This document shows, in pieces, positions 7,872 through 16,422 of a stretch of 64,000 nt of DNA. Positions within the stretch are counted from its first letter, which is position 1, and every line of letters starts with the position of its first letter. The position numbers and the translations under genes were made by a program. The DNA lies in the NCBI GenBank assembly GCA_944320235.1, contig CALUGQ010000032.1:1-64000 (forward strand). The letters are read 5' to 3'. Source of the DNA: an uncultured Prevotella sp. Lineage in GTDB: Bacteria; Bacteroidota; Bacteroidia; Bacteroidales; Bacteroidaceae. The notes under the pieces are model-generated. The model was not told where the DNA came from, searched no databases, and worked only from the letters and a program-made list of their open reading frames with translations.

Positions 7872-9908
7872 TTATATGAATTTTATTGTTCGTGGTATCT
7901 TTAGGGTTGACATACACCCACATACATTTCCGCTACCGTCTTCCAGGTTGCAAATGGCAAACTTTATTTTTTTTGCGCCTATATTTTCGTGATTGATTAT
8001 GGCTGTTGTATGTCTGATTATGCTTAGCCCATTTTTTGACCGCCCGTTATCATTGACCCGGATATCAAAGCCAGGTCCGTTGTCGGTCACTTGAATGTCT
8101 GTCATTGTGTCTGTACACTTAATTTTGACCTCAAGTCTTTTATGTCCTTTTTTGCGCATAAGTCCGTGCTTGATTGCATTTTCCACAAGAATTTGTATGA
8201 ACATGGATGGCAACATCACTTTGCTTTGCAGTTCTTCATTTGGCAAATCCAAGTTCAGTTCAAATCCTTCGCCTAATATGGAACTTTCAAGTTCAATGAA
8301 TTCTGTAACAAAGGATATTTCTTCACGCAGTGTAACACACGGCTTGCTTGTCATGTCAAGACTTGCACGAAGGAGTTTTGTCAGTTTAAGAAGTGCATCT
8401 TCTTTTTGCAGGGCAGACTGTCCGATGCTGGCATTGAGGACATTGAATACAAAATGCGGTGAAATCCGTTGTCTTGCATTGTTGAGTCGCAATGTCTGTA
8501 TCTCCATCCTTGCCTGCATTTTCCGTTTGCGATATGTAATAAGTCCGCTGACTATAATTGAGGTCAAGCCCAGTGCGATACTGACGAAAAGCCATATCGT
8601 AGCCCTGCTTTTGTTTACTTCTGCAACTTTTTCGTTTATTTCAATTTGGTAATGCAGCTTTAGTGTGTCTTCGGTATAGCGCATCATTATCTCGGCAGCT
8701 TTCATGTGTTTGCGGTTATGCTCAAGGCTGTCGTTTTGGTTCATGTTTCGCAAGAGTTCTGCATATGCCAACTTGTAATCCCCTGTTTGTGCATAATAGT
8801 ATCTTAAATATTTGCTTCTTATGTTTTTCAGGGTTTGGCTGTATTCATCGACTATGTCTTCTGATTTTAATATGTGCTTTACGGTATTGTACTTACGTTG
8901 CTTGATGGCTATGCCTAGTTTTATGGTATTGGCATAATATATGCCAGAGTTGACGTTGTTGTCTTCAAAAAACTTTGCAGCTTTTTCAACATAAGCCATT
9001 GCGCTGTCTGTCATGTCCTTGTTAAGGAAAATGTCAGCCATGTTAATTTGACATAGGGCCATGTCGGAGGTGTTTTTGCTGCCGATGTCTACAAGATGTT
9101 TTTTTAGACGTCTGAATGTGGATAGGGCATTGTCATAATCCTGCGTGAAATAGAAATAATTTCCATAATTGTTAAGGAAATACGACTGCATATTGGGTTT
9201 CATCTTGTCAAACTGATGTTCTGACATTTCATAGTAAAGCCTGGCTGAAGTGTAATCGTGCATACTTGTATATATTTGCCCTAGGCCCATGTAAAGAGTG
9301 ATTTTTTTGTCTCCAGGGAGGTCAAGGGAATCAACGAGGAACAAAGCCCTGCGGTACCATTTTGCCCCGGCAGGAAGGTCATCCACTGAAATATAGGCAT
9401 CTGCAAGATTTGCCGTGATTTCTGGGGCATAATAGTTGAGGTCACTCTTTAGAATTTGTTCATATGCCAATGTGTTGAGCCTTATGACTTCATGCGGCTT
9501 TTGCCTCAGCAGGTGATAATATGAAGCTTCTGTGCTGTATGCAAATGCTTTTAACCCCATTGTGCGTTGAGTGGTTGGCTGTTTGTCGGCAAACGCCAAT
9601 GTCTGTTTTGCGAAAACAGGTGCAGAATCGGGCTTGGAAGACAATAGGTAATATCGCCCTTTCAATATGTAATAATCATAGTAAGTTTGGCTGTCTGGTG
9701 CCATTGCCATCATGCTGTCGCATATCGAAATGGCTTGCGAACCGAGCCCTAAGATTGAGTCGTTGGTTCGTATGAATTTAGCTAATTGCACAGCTGTACG
9801 CCCGTCATCGCCTTTATTATCGTGACATGCCTGTATACAGACTAAAGCTAGGCATGATACGACAATATTGCAAATACGCAAAACAGTTTCGCAAATATAA
9901 CTAGGCAT
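7872..9908 (-). CDS. TPR-containing sensor histidine kinase (LytS/His_kinase type)
   Basis: A 678-aa sensor. The N-terminus has a hydrophobic segment ending in a lipobox-like IQAC (about 25-28), so it may be a lipoprotein or be cleaved there. Tetratricopeptide-like helices fill residues 60-420 outside the membrane. One transmembrane helix (about 437-459, WLFVSIALGLTS) is followed by the His_kinase domain with phospho-His in RISPHFVFNVLNASIG (about 485). A HATPase domain follows with N in LVENAIKHG and the G box DNGPGFDI. The pair with the downstream LytTR regulator is the standard LytS/LytR arrangement in Bacteroidetes. Confidence 0.9.
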   Translation of the reverse strand: MPSYICETVLRICNIVVSCLALVCIQACHDNKGDDGRTAVQLAKFIRTNDSILGLGSQAISICDSMMAMAPDSQTYYDYYILKGRYYLLSSKPDSAPVFAKQTLAFADKQPTTQRTMGLKAFAYSTEASYYHLLRQKPHEVIRLNTLAYEQILKSDLNYYAPEITANLADAYISVDDLPAGAKWYRRALFLVDSLDLPGDKKITLYMGLGQIYTSMHDYTSARLYYEMSEHQFDKMKPNMQSYFLNNYGNYFYFTQDYDNALSTFRRLKKHLVDIGSKNTSDMALCQINMADIFLNKDMTDSAMAYVEKAAKFFEDNNVNSGIYYANTIKLGIAIKQRKYNTVKHILKSEDIVDEYSQTLKNIRSKYLRYYYAQTGDYKLAYAELLRNMNQNDSLEHNRKHMKAAEIMMRYTEDTLKLHYQIEINEKVAEVNKSRATIWLFVSIALGLTSIIVSGLITYRKRKMQARMEIQTLRLNNARQRISPHFVFNVLNASIGQSALQKEDALLKLTKLLRASLDMTSKPCVTLREEISFVTEFIELESSILGEGFELNLDLPNEELQSKVMLPSMFIQILVENAIKHGLMRKKGHKRLEVKIKCTDTMTDIQVTDNGPGFDIRVNDNGRSKNGLSIIRHTTAIINHENIGAKKIKFAICNLEDGSGNVCGCMSTLKIPRTIKFI

Positions 9909-9934
9909 AGTTTACAGTAAGCAAATTTTAGATG

Positions 9935-9966
9935 CAAATTTACAAAAAAATATTCATCCATTCCAA
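9935..9966 (-). promoter_or_regulatory. Promoter of the kinase/regulator operon
   Basis: On the minus strand a TTG at 9966-9964 is followed after 21 bases by TAAATTTG at 9942-9935. The -7 element lies 26 bases before the kinase ATG. Confidence 0.6.
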
Positions 9967-10377
9967 TGCCGTGCTTTAATAAAAGTGCCATATTTGAACA
10001 AACGGTACTGCTTTGAGATTAAGTGGCTAAAAATCGTGCATAAACAGAAAAAAGACATGACAACTTGTACGTTAAGGCAAATTTGAACTTATATCTGGCA
10101 AATGTGCATGGTAATGATATTTTACAAAATAGATTTAATGTCACTTTATGGCTTTCATGGCTGCTTAAATGCCATATATGGGCATTCAATATGAACCGTT
10201 TGAGGAGGTAAAAGATGCCGTTTGGGAACATCATGGGGTATATTTCCGTAATGTTCTGATATACAGTTGAATATGGAGTGTGCGGGGTACAGGCAAAAAA
10301 AATATACGGAATGGAGCGTAAGCGTAAGTGATAATTTTGCCCAATTGGCAATAAATCGATGAAAGACGCAATGAATA
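9967..10377. other. Intergenic stretch without a recognised gene
   Basis: I see no supported gene. The longest frame (110 codons on the minus strand) has no family-like features. A GAGGAGGT sits 5 bases before an ATG at 10214, but the frame closes after 14 codons. A small hairpin ATGCC/GGCAT lies near 10170-10186. Confidence 0.6.
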
Positions 10378-10414
10378 ATAAATTAGGGTGGGCAGCAAGC
10401 TCACCCTAATTTAT
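10378..10414 (-). terminator. Terminator of the HIT gene
   Basis: A perfect 13-bp stem ATAAATTAGGGTG (10378-10390) / CACCCTAATTTAT (10402-10414) with an 11-nt loop lies 12 bases after the HIT stop. The 3' side is T-rich on the minus strand. Confidence 0.75.
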
Positions 10415-10425
10415 TTAAAGGTAAG

Positions 10426-10851
10426 TTATAGCAATTTGCGTAATGCTTCTGCCATTGATGCATATTCGGAATCTGTCAGGTAAGTTTGTTGCGGATTCAT
10501 TCGGAACACGCCTCCAAAATCTGGGCCACCTACATATTTTGGCACAAGGTGTATATGTAGGTGCTCTAAAGTGTCAGCGTATGCTCCATAGTTGATTTTG
10601 TCAGGGTTGAATACCTTTTGCATTGCCCGTGTGACACGGACAACATCGCTCATGAATGCATTGCGGTCATCGTCGCTGAGCAAATTGATGTCGTCAACGT
10701 GATCTTTATATGCTACTAGGCAACGACCGTGATAAGTCTGTTCTCTAAATATGAATACACGGGAAACACTTAGTTCAGCCACTTCAATCATAAGATTGTG
10801 TAGTGTCTCATTGCTCTGGCAATATAGGCACTCCTTGGGGTCGCTTTTCAT
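10426..10851 (-). CDS. HIT-family nucleotide hydrolase/transferase
   Basis: A 141-aa histidine-triad protein. The catalytic triad appears as HLHIHLVP near residue 97, followed by PKYVGGPDFGGVF. An N-terminal CxxC (ECLYC) is present, with no clear second pair. HIT proteins hydrolyse nucleoside phosphoramidates or dinucleotides; the substrate here is not predictable. It is a single gene with its own promoter and terminator. Confidence 0.9.
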   Translation of the reverse strand: MKSDPKECLYCQSNETLHNLMIEVAELSVSRVFIFREQTYHGRCLVAYKDHVDDINLLSDDDRNAFMSDVVRVTRAMQKVFNPDKINYGAYADTLEHLHIHLVPKYVGGPDFGGVFRMNPQQTYLTDSEYASMAEALRKLL

Positions 10852-10891
10852 AATTTGTATTGCTTTAATTAGTGCTAATATTTTATCGTTA

Positions 10892-10899
10892 CAAAATTA
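10892..10899 (-). promoter_or_regulatory. -7 element of the HIT gene
   Basis: TAATTTTG on the minus strand lies 40 bases before the ATG at 10851. The upstream TTTG spacing is not optimal. Confidence 0.45.
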
Positions 10900-11107
10900 C
10901 AAAGAATCCTTGGAATATCAGCCAAATGCCTACAGTTTAACGCAATGCGAGTTTGTTTTGGTAGATATGTTGCACAGAATCAATGAAAACTAGTGTTGTA
11001 GTGGTATGGCGGGGTATTTTATTTTGACGCCCGGCTGCTGTTTTTACGCATTTGCGCATACATTTGCATCTGTAACAAGATTAATGTTTCATAAAAGTAA
11101 ATGCACT

Positions 11108-12297
11108 ATGGAAACAGTTAAGATTAATATTAAGTTTAGGCCTTCTGCTGTGGAGGGAGAAAAGGGTATGGTGTATTACCAAGTGACAAATGGAAGTACA
11201 GTCAAACTGATTTGTACCGGATATTTGTTTGATATTAACGAGTGGAATGAGGCTCGCCACATTCTGTTTGGTAGCAAATCGGGGAGTGCCTTGTCTGTAC
11301 ATCTACGTGACATATGCGAACGTATACGCAGTGAAACAGCATTGCTTGACAAAGTCATTGCTGCATTGGAATTGGGGGGCAGTAGCGTCTCGTTGGAGGA
11401 TGTCAATGTGTCGGCCTGGGCCTCTTTTGTGACTTTTATGAATGGAGAGATAGCCCGATTGCGGGATATTGGGCATATCCGTACATCTGAGACTTATTTG
11501 TCCGCATTACGCAGTTTCATGAGGTTTACCCATATGACAGATGTTATGCTTGACGACATTGACCAGGATATGATGATGTTATACGAAACATACTTGCAGA
11601 AGCAGGGAGTGACGAAAAACACATCCTCTTTTTGAGAATATTGAGGGCTGCATATAATCGCGCAGTAGCGAAAGGACTGACAAAACAGCGCAAGCCTTTC
11701 ACTAGTGTCTATACTGGTGTTGACAAGACATATAAACGGGCATTGGCTTTTACAGATGTCAGACGGATAAAGACTGTAGACCTTGGGGCTGATTCAATGC
11801 TCAATTTTGCCAGAAATATGTTTCTGTTTAGTTTTTATACTAGAGGGATGTCATTTGTTGACATGGCATATTTGGACAAGAAAAACTTGCAAAATGGCGT
11901 ATTGACTTATTACAGGCGCAAGACGGGGCAGAAACTTTGCATAAAGTGGGAAAAGTGTATGCAAGAAATCATAGACAAATACAAGTCAACAGCAGGAAAT
12001 TACCTGTTGCCTATTATCAAAATAGACAATGATGAGCGCAAGCAATATATAAACGCCCTTCATTTGGTAAACTCGAAACTGAAGCTTGTGGCAGAAAAGG
12101 CAGGTGTGAACGCAATGCTTACAATGTATGTCGCCCGGCATTCCTGGGCGAGTATAGCTAGAAGCCAGAATGTGCCGCTTGCCGTCATTAGTGAAGGTAT
12201 GGGGCATGGCTCAGAGAAAACGACACGTATATATCTTGCTTCGCTCGACAACTCTGTCATTGACAAAGCTAACGGAAAAATCTTGCGAATGTTATAA
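11108..12297 (+). pseudogene. Tyrosine-type integrase/recombinase, split by a frameshift
   Basis: Two frames together make one Bacteroidetes-type tyrosine recombinase of about 395 aa. The first (ATG 11108 to TGA 11633-11635, 175 aa) holds the Arm-DNA-binding part and the SAM-like core-binding domain. The second (from 11632 to 12297, 221 aa) holds the catalytic domain: Arg in YTRGMS, YVARHSWAS for the box II region, GHGSEKTTRIYL with the nucleophile Tyr. The break falls in a T5 run between NTSSF and RILRAAYN. Relatives usually read NTSSFYMRILR, so a 4-base loss fits. It stands alone with no cargo genes. A -1 slip on TTT_TGA could in principle restore the frame. Confidence 0.85.
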
Positions 12298-12384
12298 TGA
12301 TGACAATAATGCTATTTTTATAAGTTGCAGTGTCACAATTTAGACTGTTATTCTTTTGTAAATATCTATTTCATCGAAATGTAC

Positions 12385-12414
12385 AAATCCCTGGCTTTTG
12401 CAAGCCGGGGATTT
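12385..12414. terminator. Strong hairpin between the integrase and mtgA
   Basis: A 13-bp stem AAATCCCTGGCTT (12385-12397) / AAGCCGGGGATTT (12402-12414), with one G-T pair and a 4-nt loop, lies between the convergent ends of the integrase and mtgA. Neither side has a good T-run, so it may be a bidirectional or non-canonical terminator. Confidence 0.5.
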
Positions 12415-12465
12415 GGTAAATTAAAATTTGCACAGTAAGTCCATTATGGAGCATGATTCTACAGT

Positions 12466-13179
12466 TTAATATTTGAAATCCACACCCTCTTGTGGCAATT
12501 GTTTTATGTTTTTCATCTCACGCATGATGCGCCTTTTCCGCTTGTTTAAAAAAGGGCTAGGATTGCTTGAGTCGTATTTGAGTGGGTTGGGTAGGGTAGC
12601 CGCTATAAGTGCGCACTGGCTTTTGGTGAGGTCTGCGGCATGACAGTCAAAGTGCAATTCCGCCACAGCATCTGCCCCATATATTCCTTCACCCATTTCA
12701 ATGGAATTCAAGTATACTTCCATTATGCGCTGTTTGCTCCACATTAGTTCTATCAAAACAGTAAAATAAGCTTCAAGGCCCTTCCTGACCCATGTGCGCC
12801 CAGGCCATAGAAATACGTTCTTTGCTGTTTGCTGTGATATTGTACTGGCTCCTAGTTTGCGCTTATTGCCATGTTTCATGTTGTTTTTGGCTGCATATTC
12901 TATGGCTCTGAAGTCAAAACCATGATGCATGAGGAAACGTTGATCCTCGCTGGCCATAACTGCTTGAGGAAGGTATGGCGATATCTTTTCGAGTGAAACC
13001 CACCTATGGTGCAGCTGAACTTTGTCACCTCGGTTTTGTTGTTCTGCTAGCCGGATGAACATGAGTGGCGTGAAATACACAGGAACAAAACGAAACAAGA
13101 TAACAGAAAGGATGGTGGTTCCAAAGAAAGCGACCACCATCCATTTGAATATCATACGTATTTTTCTTAGGATATACAT
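12466..13179 (-). CDS. mtgA: Monofunctional peptidoglycan transglycosylase MtgA
   Basis: A 237-aa GT51 glycosyltransferase that polymerises lipid II into glycan strands. One N-terminal membrane anchor (about 12-34) is present. The five GT51 motifs are visible: ASEDQRFLMHHGFD (catalytic Glu), GASTISQQTAKN, GLEAYFTVLIELMWSKQRIMEVYLNSIEMG and GADAVAE. There is no transpeptidase domain. It lies 26 bases downstream of the OmpA-family lipoprotein gene, making a small envelope operon. Confidence 0.95.
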   Translation of the reverse strand: MYILRKIRMIFKWMVVAFFGTTILSVILFRFVPVYFTPLMFIRLAEQQNRGDKVQLHHRWVSLEKISPYLPQAVMASEDQRFLMHHGFDFRAIEYAAKNNMKHGNKRKLGASTISQQTAKNVFLWPGRTWVRKGLEAYFTVLIELMWSKQRIMEVYLNSIEMGEGIYGADAVAELHFDCHAADLTKSQCALIAATLPNPLKYDSSNPSPFLNKRKRRIMREMKNIKQLPQEGVDFKY

Positions 13180-13205
13180 CCCAATAATTCTACTTTTATC
13201 TTATT

Positions 13206-13877
13206 TTATAGCGTTCCGTTTTCAGCAGCCTGAATCATTTCCTGGCTAGCATACATATATACCTCAACTCGGCGGTTTTGCTGGCGTCCTTCAGCAGTAG
13301 AGTTGTCTGCAACGGGATTTGATGATCCTTGTCCTTCAACAGTTTTAATTTGTGAAGCCGATACTCCACAGCTTTTGAGATAATTCGATACGCTTGTTGC
13401 ACGGCTGACAGACAATGGTTGGTTAATGCCATCATTGCCTGTGTTGTCAGTATGCCCATAGATGGCAATATCGCAAGTCTTATTGTTGTTGAGTACTGTT
13501 GCCAACTTTGCAAGCGAGTTCTTAGCGGCGGCATTCAAGTCTGACTTGTTGGTTGCAAAAAGGATACCAGAATCAAAAGTCACTTTTACGGCATCAAGTC
13601 CATTGGCATCCTTTACCTCCTGTACCTGAGCATTTTCAACTTGCTCGGCTTCTGCCTTCACCTTGTCCATATGCTTACCTATAATGGCACCTGTACCAGC
13701 ACCAACCGCGGCACCAACCGCGGCACCAACTGCAGTGTTACCAGCCAGCTTGCCAACAATGGCACCCAATACTGCACCACCACCTGTACCTATGGCTGCA
13801 CCCTTTTGTGTGTTGTTACATCCTGCCAAGACAATGCCAAGGCAAAGGACTAAGGTAAATACTTTAAGTTTTCTCAT
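13206..13877 (-). CDS. OmpA-family lipoprotein with glycine-zipper domain
   Basis: A 223-aa outer-membrane lipoprotein. The signal peptide ends in lipobox LAGC (Cys near 19). A Gly/Ala-rich glycine zipper (about 28-70) follows, then an OmpA C-terminal peptidoglycan-binding domain (about 105-215) with IAIYGHTDNTG and the VSRATSVSNYL and NRRVEVYM motifs. The frame could start 14 codons earlier, but ATG 13877 gives a proper signal peptide and lies after the promoter. It is first in the operon with mtgA. Confidence 0.93.
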   Translation of the reverse strand: MRKLKVFTLVLCLGIVLAGCNNTQKGAAIGTGGGAVLGAIVGKLAGNTAVGAAVGAAVGAGTGAIIGKHMDKVKAEAEQVENAQVQEVKDANGLDAVKVTFDSGILFATNKSDLNAAAKNSLAKLATVLNNNKTCDIAIYGHTDNTGNDGINQPLSVSRATSVSNYLKSCGVSASQIKTVEGQGSSNPVADNSTAEGRQQNRRVEVYMYASQEMIQAAENGTL

Positions 13878-13916
13878 TGTGCAATAATTTATAAGTTGAA
13901 CATAAATTTCATATTG

Positions 13917-13924
13917 CAAAGGTA
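13917..13924 (-). promoter_or_regulatory. -7 element of the OmpA-lipoprotein/mtgA operon
   Basis: TACCTTTG followed by C on the minus strand lies 39 bases before ATG 13877. A TTG is present 17 bases upstream, slightly too close. Confidence 0.55.
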
Positions 13925-13966
13925 ATCTATTTATTTAGAACCAACAGCTTTTTCGAGTTTTTTTTG

Positions 13967-13974
13967 TAATTTTG
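13967..13974 (+). promoter_or_regulatory. -7 element of proS
   Basis: TAATTTTG followed by C lies 32 bases before the proS ATG, divergent from the OmpA-lipoprotein promoter. Confidence 0.55.
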
Positions 13975-14006
13975 CAGTCAAATTTATCTTAATAGACAGT
14001 TTTAAA

Positions 14007-15488
14007 ATGGCTAAAGAATTAAAAGATTTGACGAAAAGAGCCGACAATTACAGCCAGTGGTACAATGACCTGGTTGTAAAGGCCGATCTCGCCGAGCAGG
14101 CTGCGGTAAGAGGCTGCATGGTGATAAAGCCTTACGGATATGCCATCTGGGAGAAAATGCAGCATCAGTTGGATATGATGTTCAAGCGTACAGGTGTACA
14201 GAACGCATATTTCCCGCTTTTGATACCAAAGTCATTCCTCTCAAAAGAGGCAGAACACGTTGAGGGTTTTGCAAAGGAGTGCGCCGTGGTTACTCATTAC
14301 CGTCTGCGTGCAAAGGAAGATAAAAGCGGTGTCGAGGTGGACCCGGCGGCCCGCCTTGAGGAAGAACTGATAATACGCCCAACGTCTGAGACAATTATCT
14401 GGAATACATATAAGAATTGGATTCACTCTTGGCGCGACCTTCCACTGCTTTGTAACCAGTGGTGTAATGTCATGAGGTGGGAGATGCGTACACGTCCATT
14501 CTTGCGTACAAGTGAATTTCTTTGGCAAGAAGGACACACGGCTCATGCCACCCGTGAAGAGGCAGAAGCAGAAGCTCAGAAGATGCTTAAAGTCTATGCG
14601 GACTTCGCTGAAAATTGGATGGCTGTTCCTGTACTCCAAGGGGTGAAGAGCGAGACAGAGCGTTTCGCTGGTGCGCTTGACACATATACAATTGAAGCAA
14701 TGATGCAGGATGGCAAGGCACTGCAGAGTGGCACCAGCCATTTCCTTGGTCAAAATTTTGCCAAGGCATTTGATGTTATGTTCCTTAACAAAGAAAACAA
14801 GCCAGAATATGTCTGGGCCACATCTTGGGGCGTCTCAACGCGACTTATTGGAGCACTTATCATGACACATTCTGATGATAATGGGCTAGTGCTTCCTCCG
14901 AAACTGGCTCCAATACAGGTTGTAATCATCCCTATAACCAAAGGGGCAGATCAGTTGGCTGCAATCTCCGAGAAGCTCGTGCCTGTAATCGATGGACTGC
15001 AGGCAAGGGGTATCAGTGTTAAGTATGATGACGCAGACAACAAGCGCCCAGGTTTCAAGTTTGCAGATTATGAATTGAAAGGTGTACCAGTACGTTTGGC
15101 CATGGGAGGACGAGACCTTGAGAATGGAACTATAGAGCTGATGCGCCGCGACACATTGGAGAAGGAAACGTTGCCGCTTGATGGCATAGTTGACCACATT
15201 GAGGCTTTGCTTGATGACATACAGAATAATATTTTCGAGAAAGCCCGCAAGTTCCGTGATGCTCATGTTTATGAGTGTGATAATTACGAAGAGTTCAAGG
15301 AACGTATCAAGGATGGTGGTTTCTTCCTTTGCCATTGGGACGGTACAGCCGAGACCGAGGCCAAGATTAAGGAAGATACCCAGGCAACAATACGCTGTGT
15401 GCCGTTTGCATACGAGCAGACACCGGGCATAGATATGGTTAGCGGCAAACCATCAAAGTGTCGGGTAATAATTGCCAGGAGTTATTAA
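14007..15488 (+). CDS. proS: Prolyl-tRNA synthetase, archaeal/eukaryotic-type
   Basis: A 493-aa class II synthetase that charges tRNA-Pro. Class II motif 2 appears as [23 protein letters not shown] and motif 3 follows [22 protein letters not shown]. The anticodon-binding domain (about 290-400) and the C-terminal zinc-binding-type extension ending in a Tyr (ARSY) mark the short ProRS without an editing insertion. That type is usual in Bacteroidetes. It is a single gene bracketed by a promoter and a strong terminator. Confidence 0.97.
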   Translation: MAKELKDLTKRADNYSQWYNDLVVKADLAEQAAVRGCMVIKPYGYAIWEKMQHQLDMMFKRTGVQNAYFPLLIPKSFLSKEAEHVEGFAKECAVVTHYRLRAKEDKSGVEVDPAARLEEELIIRPTSETIIWNTYKNWIHSWRDLPLLCNQWCNVMRWEMRTRPFLRTSEFLWQEGHTAHATREEAEAEAQKMLKVYADFAENWMAVPVLQGVKSETERFAGALDTYTIEAMMQDGKALQSGTSHFLGQNFAKAFDVMFLNKENKPEYVWATSWGVSTRLIGALIMTHSDDNGLVLPPKLAPIQVVIIPITKGADQLAAISEKLVPVIDGLQARGISVKYDDADNKRPGFKFADYELKGVPVRLAMGGRDLENGTIELMRRDTLEKETLPLDGIVDHIEALLDDIQNNIFEKARKFRDAHVYECDNYEEFKERIKDGGFFLCHWDGTAETEAKIKEDTQATIRCVPFAYEQTPGIDMVSGKPSKCRVIIARSY

Positions 15489-15504
15489 GATTCTTTATAA
15501 TAGC

Positions 15505-15545
15505 ACCAGTGGCGGCCAAGTAGGCCGCCACTGGTTGTTTATATA
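15505..15545 (+). terminator. Terminator of proS
   Basis: A perfect 13-bp GC-rich stem, ACCAGTGGCGGCC (15505-15517) / GGCCGCCACTGGT (15523-15535), with a 5-nt loop is followed by TTGTTTAT. Confidence 0.9.
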
Positions 15546-15583
15546 TTAGGGAGATTTTGTTTGAGTTTTAATAATCGAATTTG

Positions 15584-16321
15584 TTAATGATTTACTCCGT
15601 ATCCGAAAAGGGCAAAGTCGCCTTTTAGTGGATCGTTAGGGAATATTTCAGCCATACGTGCAGTTAGCTTTCTAGCGGCAGCCATTGACGCGCCTTTTCC
15701 TTTTAGTAGTCCAAGTTTATTTGCCTCTTGTATGACATGAGTGTCCATGGGCATTATTAGTGTTCGTTTGTCAAGATAGCCACTCCATAGCCCAAGGTCA
15801 ACTGGTGAACCGTCGCGTACCATCCACCTAAGGAACATACATACACGCTTGCAGGCTGACTTCGTATCTTTAGGAATTATTACCTCAATGCCTTTCCCCG
15901 AGAAATACGTACAAATAGCTACAATGGCCGAATAACCATCGTTGGCATTGCGCCTTACGTATTCCCCTATTGTGCCATGCTCGGTTAGCATATCTTTAAG
16001 TGCATGAAAGAAAGTGTTCATTGTATGGAATGTGTACAGGCGGTAATAGCATCGCTTGGTGTCATCGGGTATGTCTTTGTCGAACCGCCCGTAATATACC
16101 CAGTCGTAGACCTCACCATGCGAGCAGTCTAGTATGTACTGGATTTTGGGGAAGAACTGTTTACGGCTGCCGTAGCTTAGGCATGAAGCGATGAAAGCTA
16201 GCGTTTCACGATTCCGGTTGCCGTCCACTTGGTGCATAAACCAGCTCGGGTCTGTTGCCAGAAAATCTGTGGTTTCGTATCTTTTGGCATATTCAATGAG
16301 CAAATACTTTAAGTCATCCAT
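15584..16321 (-). CDS. TIGR02757-family conserved protein (DUF2400)
   Basis: A 245-aa conserved protein of unknown role. It opens with LLIEYAKRYETTDFLATDPSWFMHQ and has FIASCLSYGSRKQF, LRWMVRDGSPVDLGLWSG and PMDTHVI, all typical of TIGR02757. The helical pattern and the Trp/Asp-rich PVDLG segment recall helix-hairpin-helix DNA glycosylases, which is a possible relationship only. It is a single gene convergent with proS. Confidence 0.85.
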   Translation of the reverse strand: MDDLKYLLIEYAKRYETTDFLATDPSWFMHQVDGNRNRETLAFIASCLSYGSRKQFFPKIQYILDCSHGEVYDWVYYGRFDKDIPDDTKRCYYRLYTFHTMNTFFHALKDMLTEHGTIGEYVRRNANDGYSAIVAICTYFSGKGIEVIIPKDTKSACKRVCMFLRWMVRDGSPVDLGLWSGYLDKRTLIMPMDTHVIQEANKLGLLKGKGASMAAARKLTARMAEIFPNDPLKGDFALFGYGVNH

Positions 16322-16422
16322 GTTGTTATGCTCTTAAATTAAAAGGGACATCGCAGCCTTGCGGCTTCAATGCCCCCCCCACTGTTAATCTTATGTCACA
16401 AACGGGTTTACTCAGTGTCAGG

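Noticed and set aside
10202-10258. GAGGAGGT before an ATG with a 14-codon frame
   Set aside because: Too short and unconserved in appearance to call a gene.
10019-10351. 110-codon minus frame between the kinase and HIT genes
   Set aside because: No family-like features, Cys/Tyr/Phe-rich random composition, no promoter or ribosome site; treated as chance.
13641-13887. Thr/Ala/Pro-rich plus-strand frames opposite the OmpA lipoprotein
   Set aside because: They are antisense shadows of the glycine-zipper coding region.
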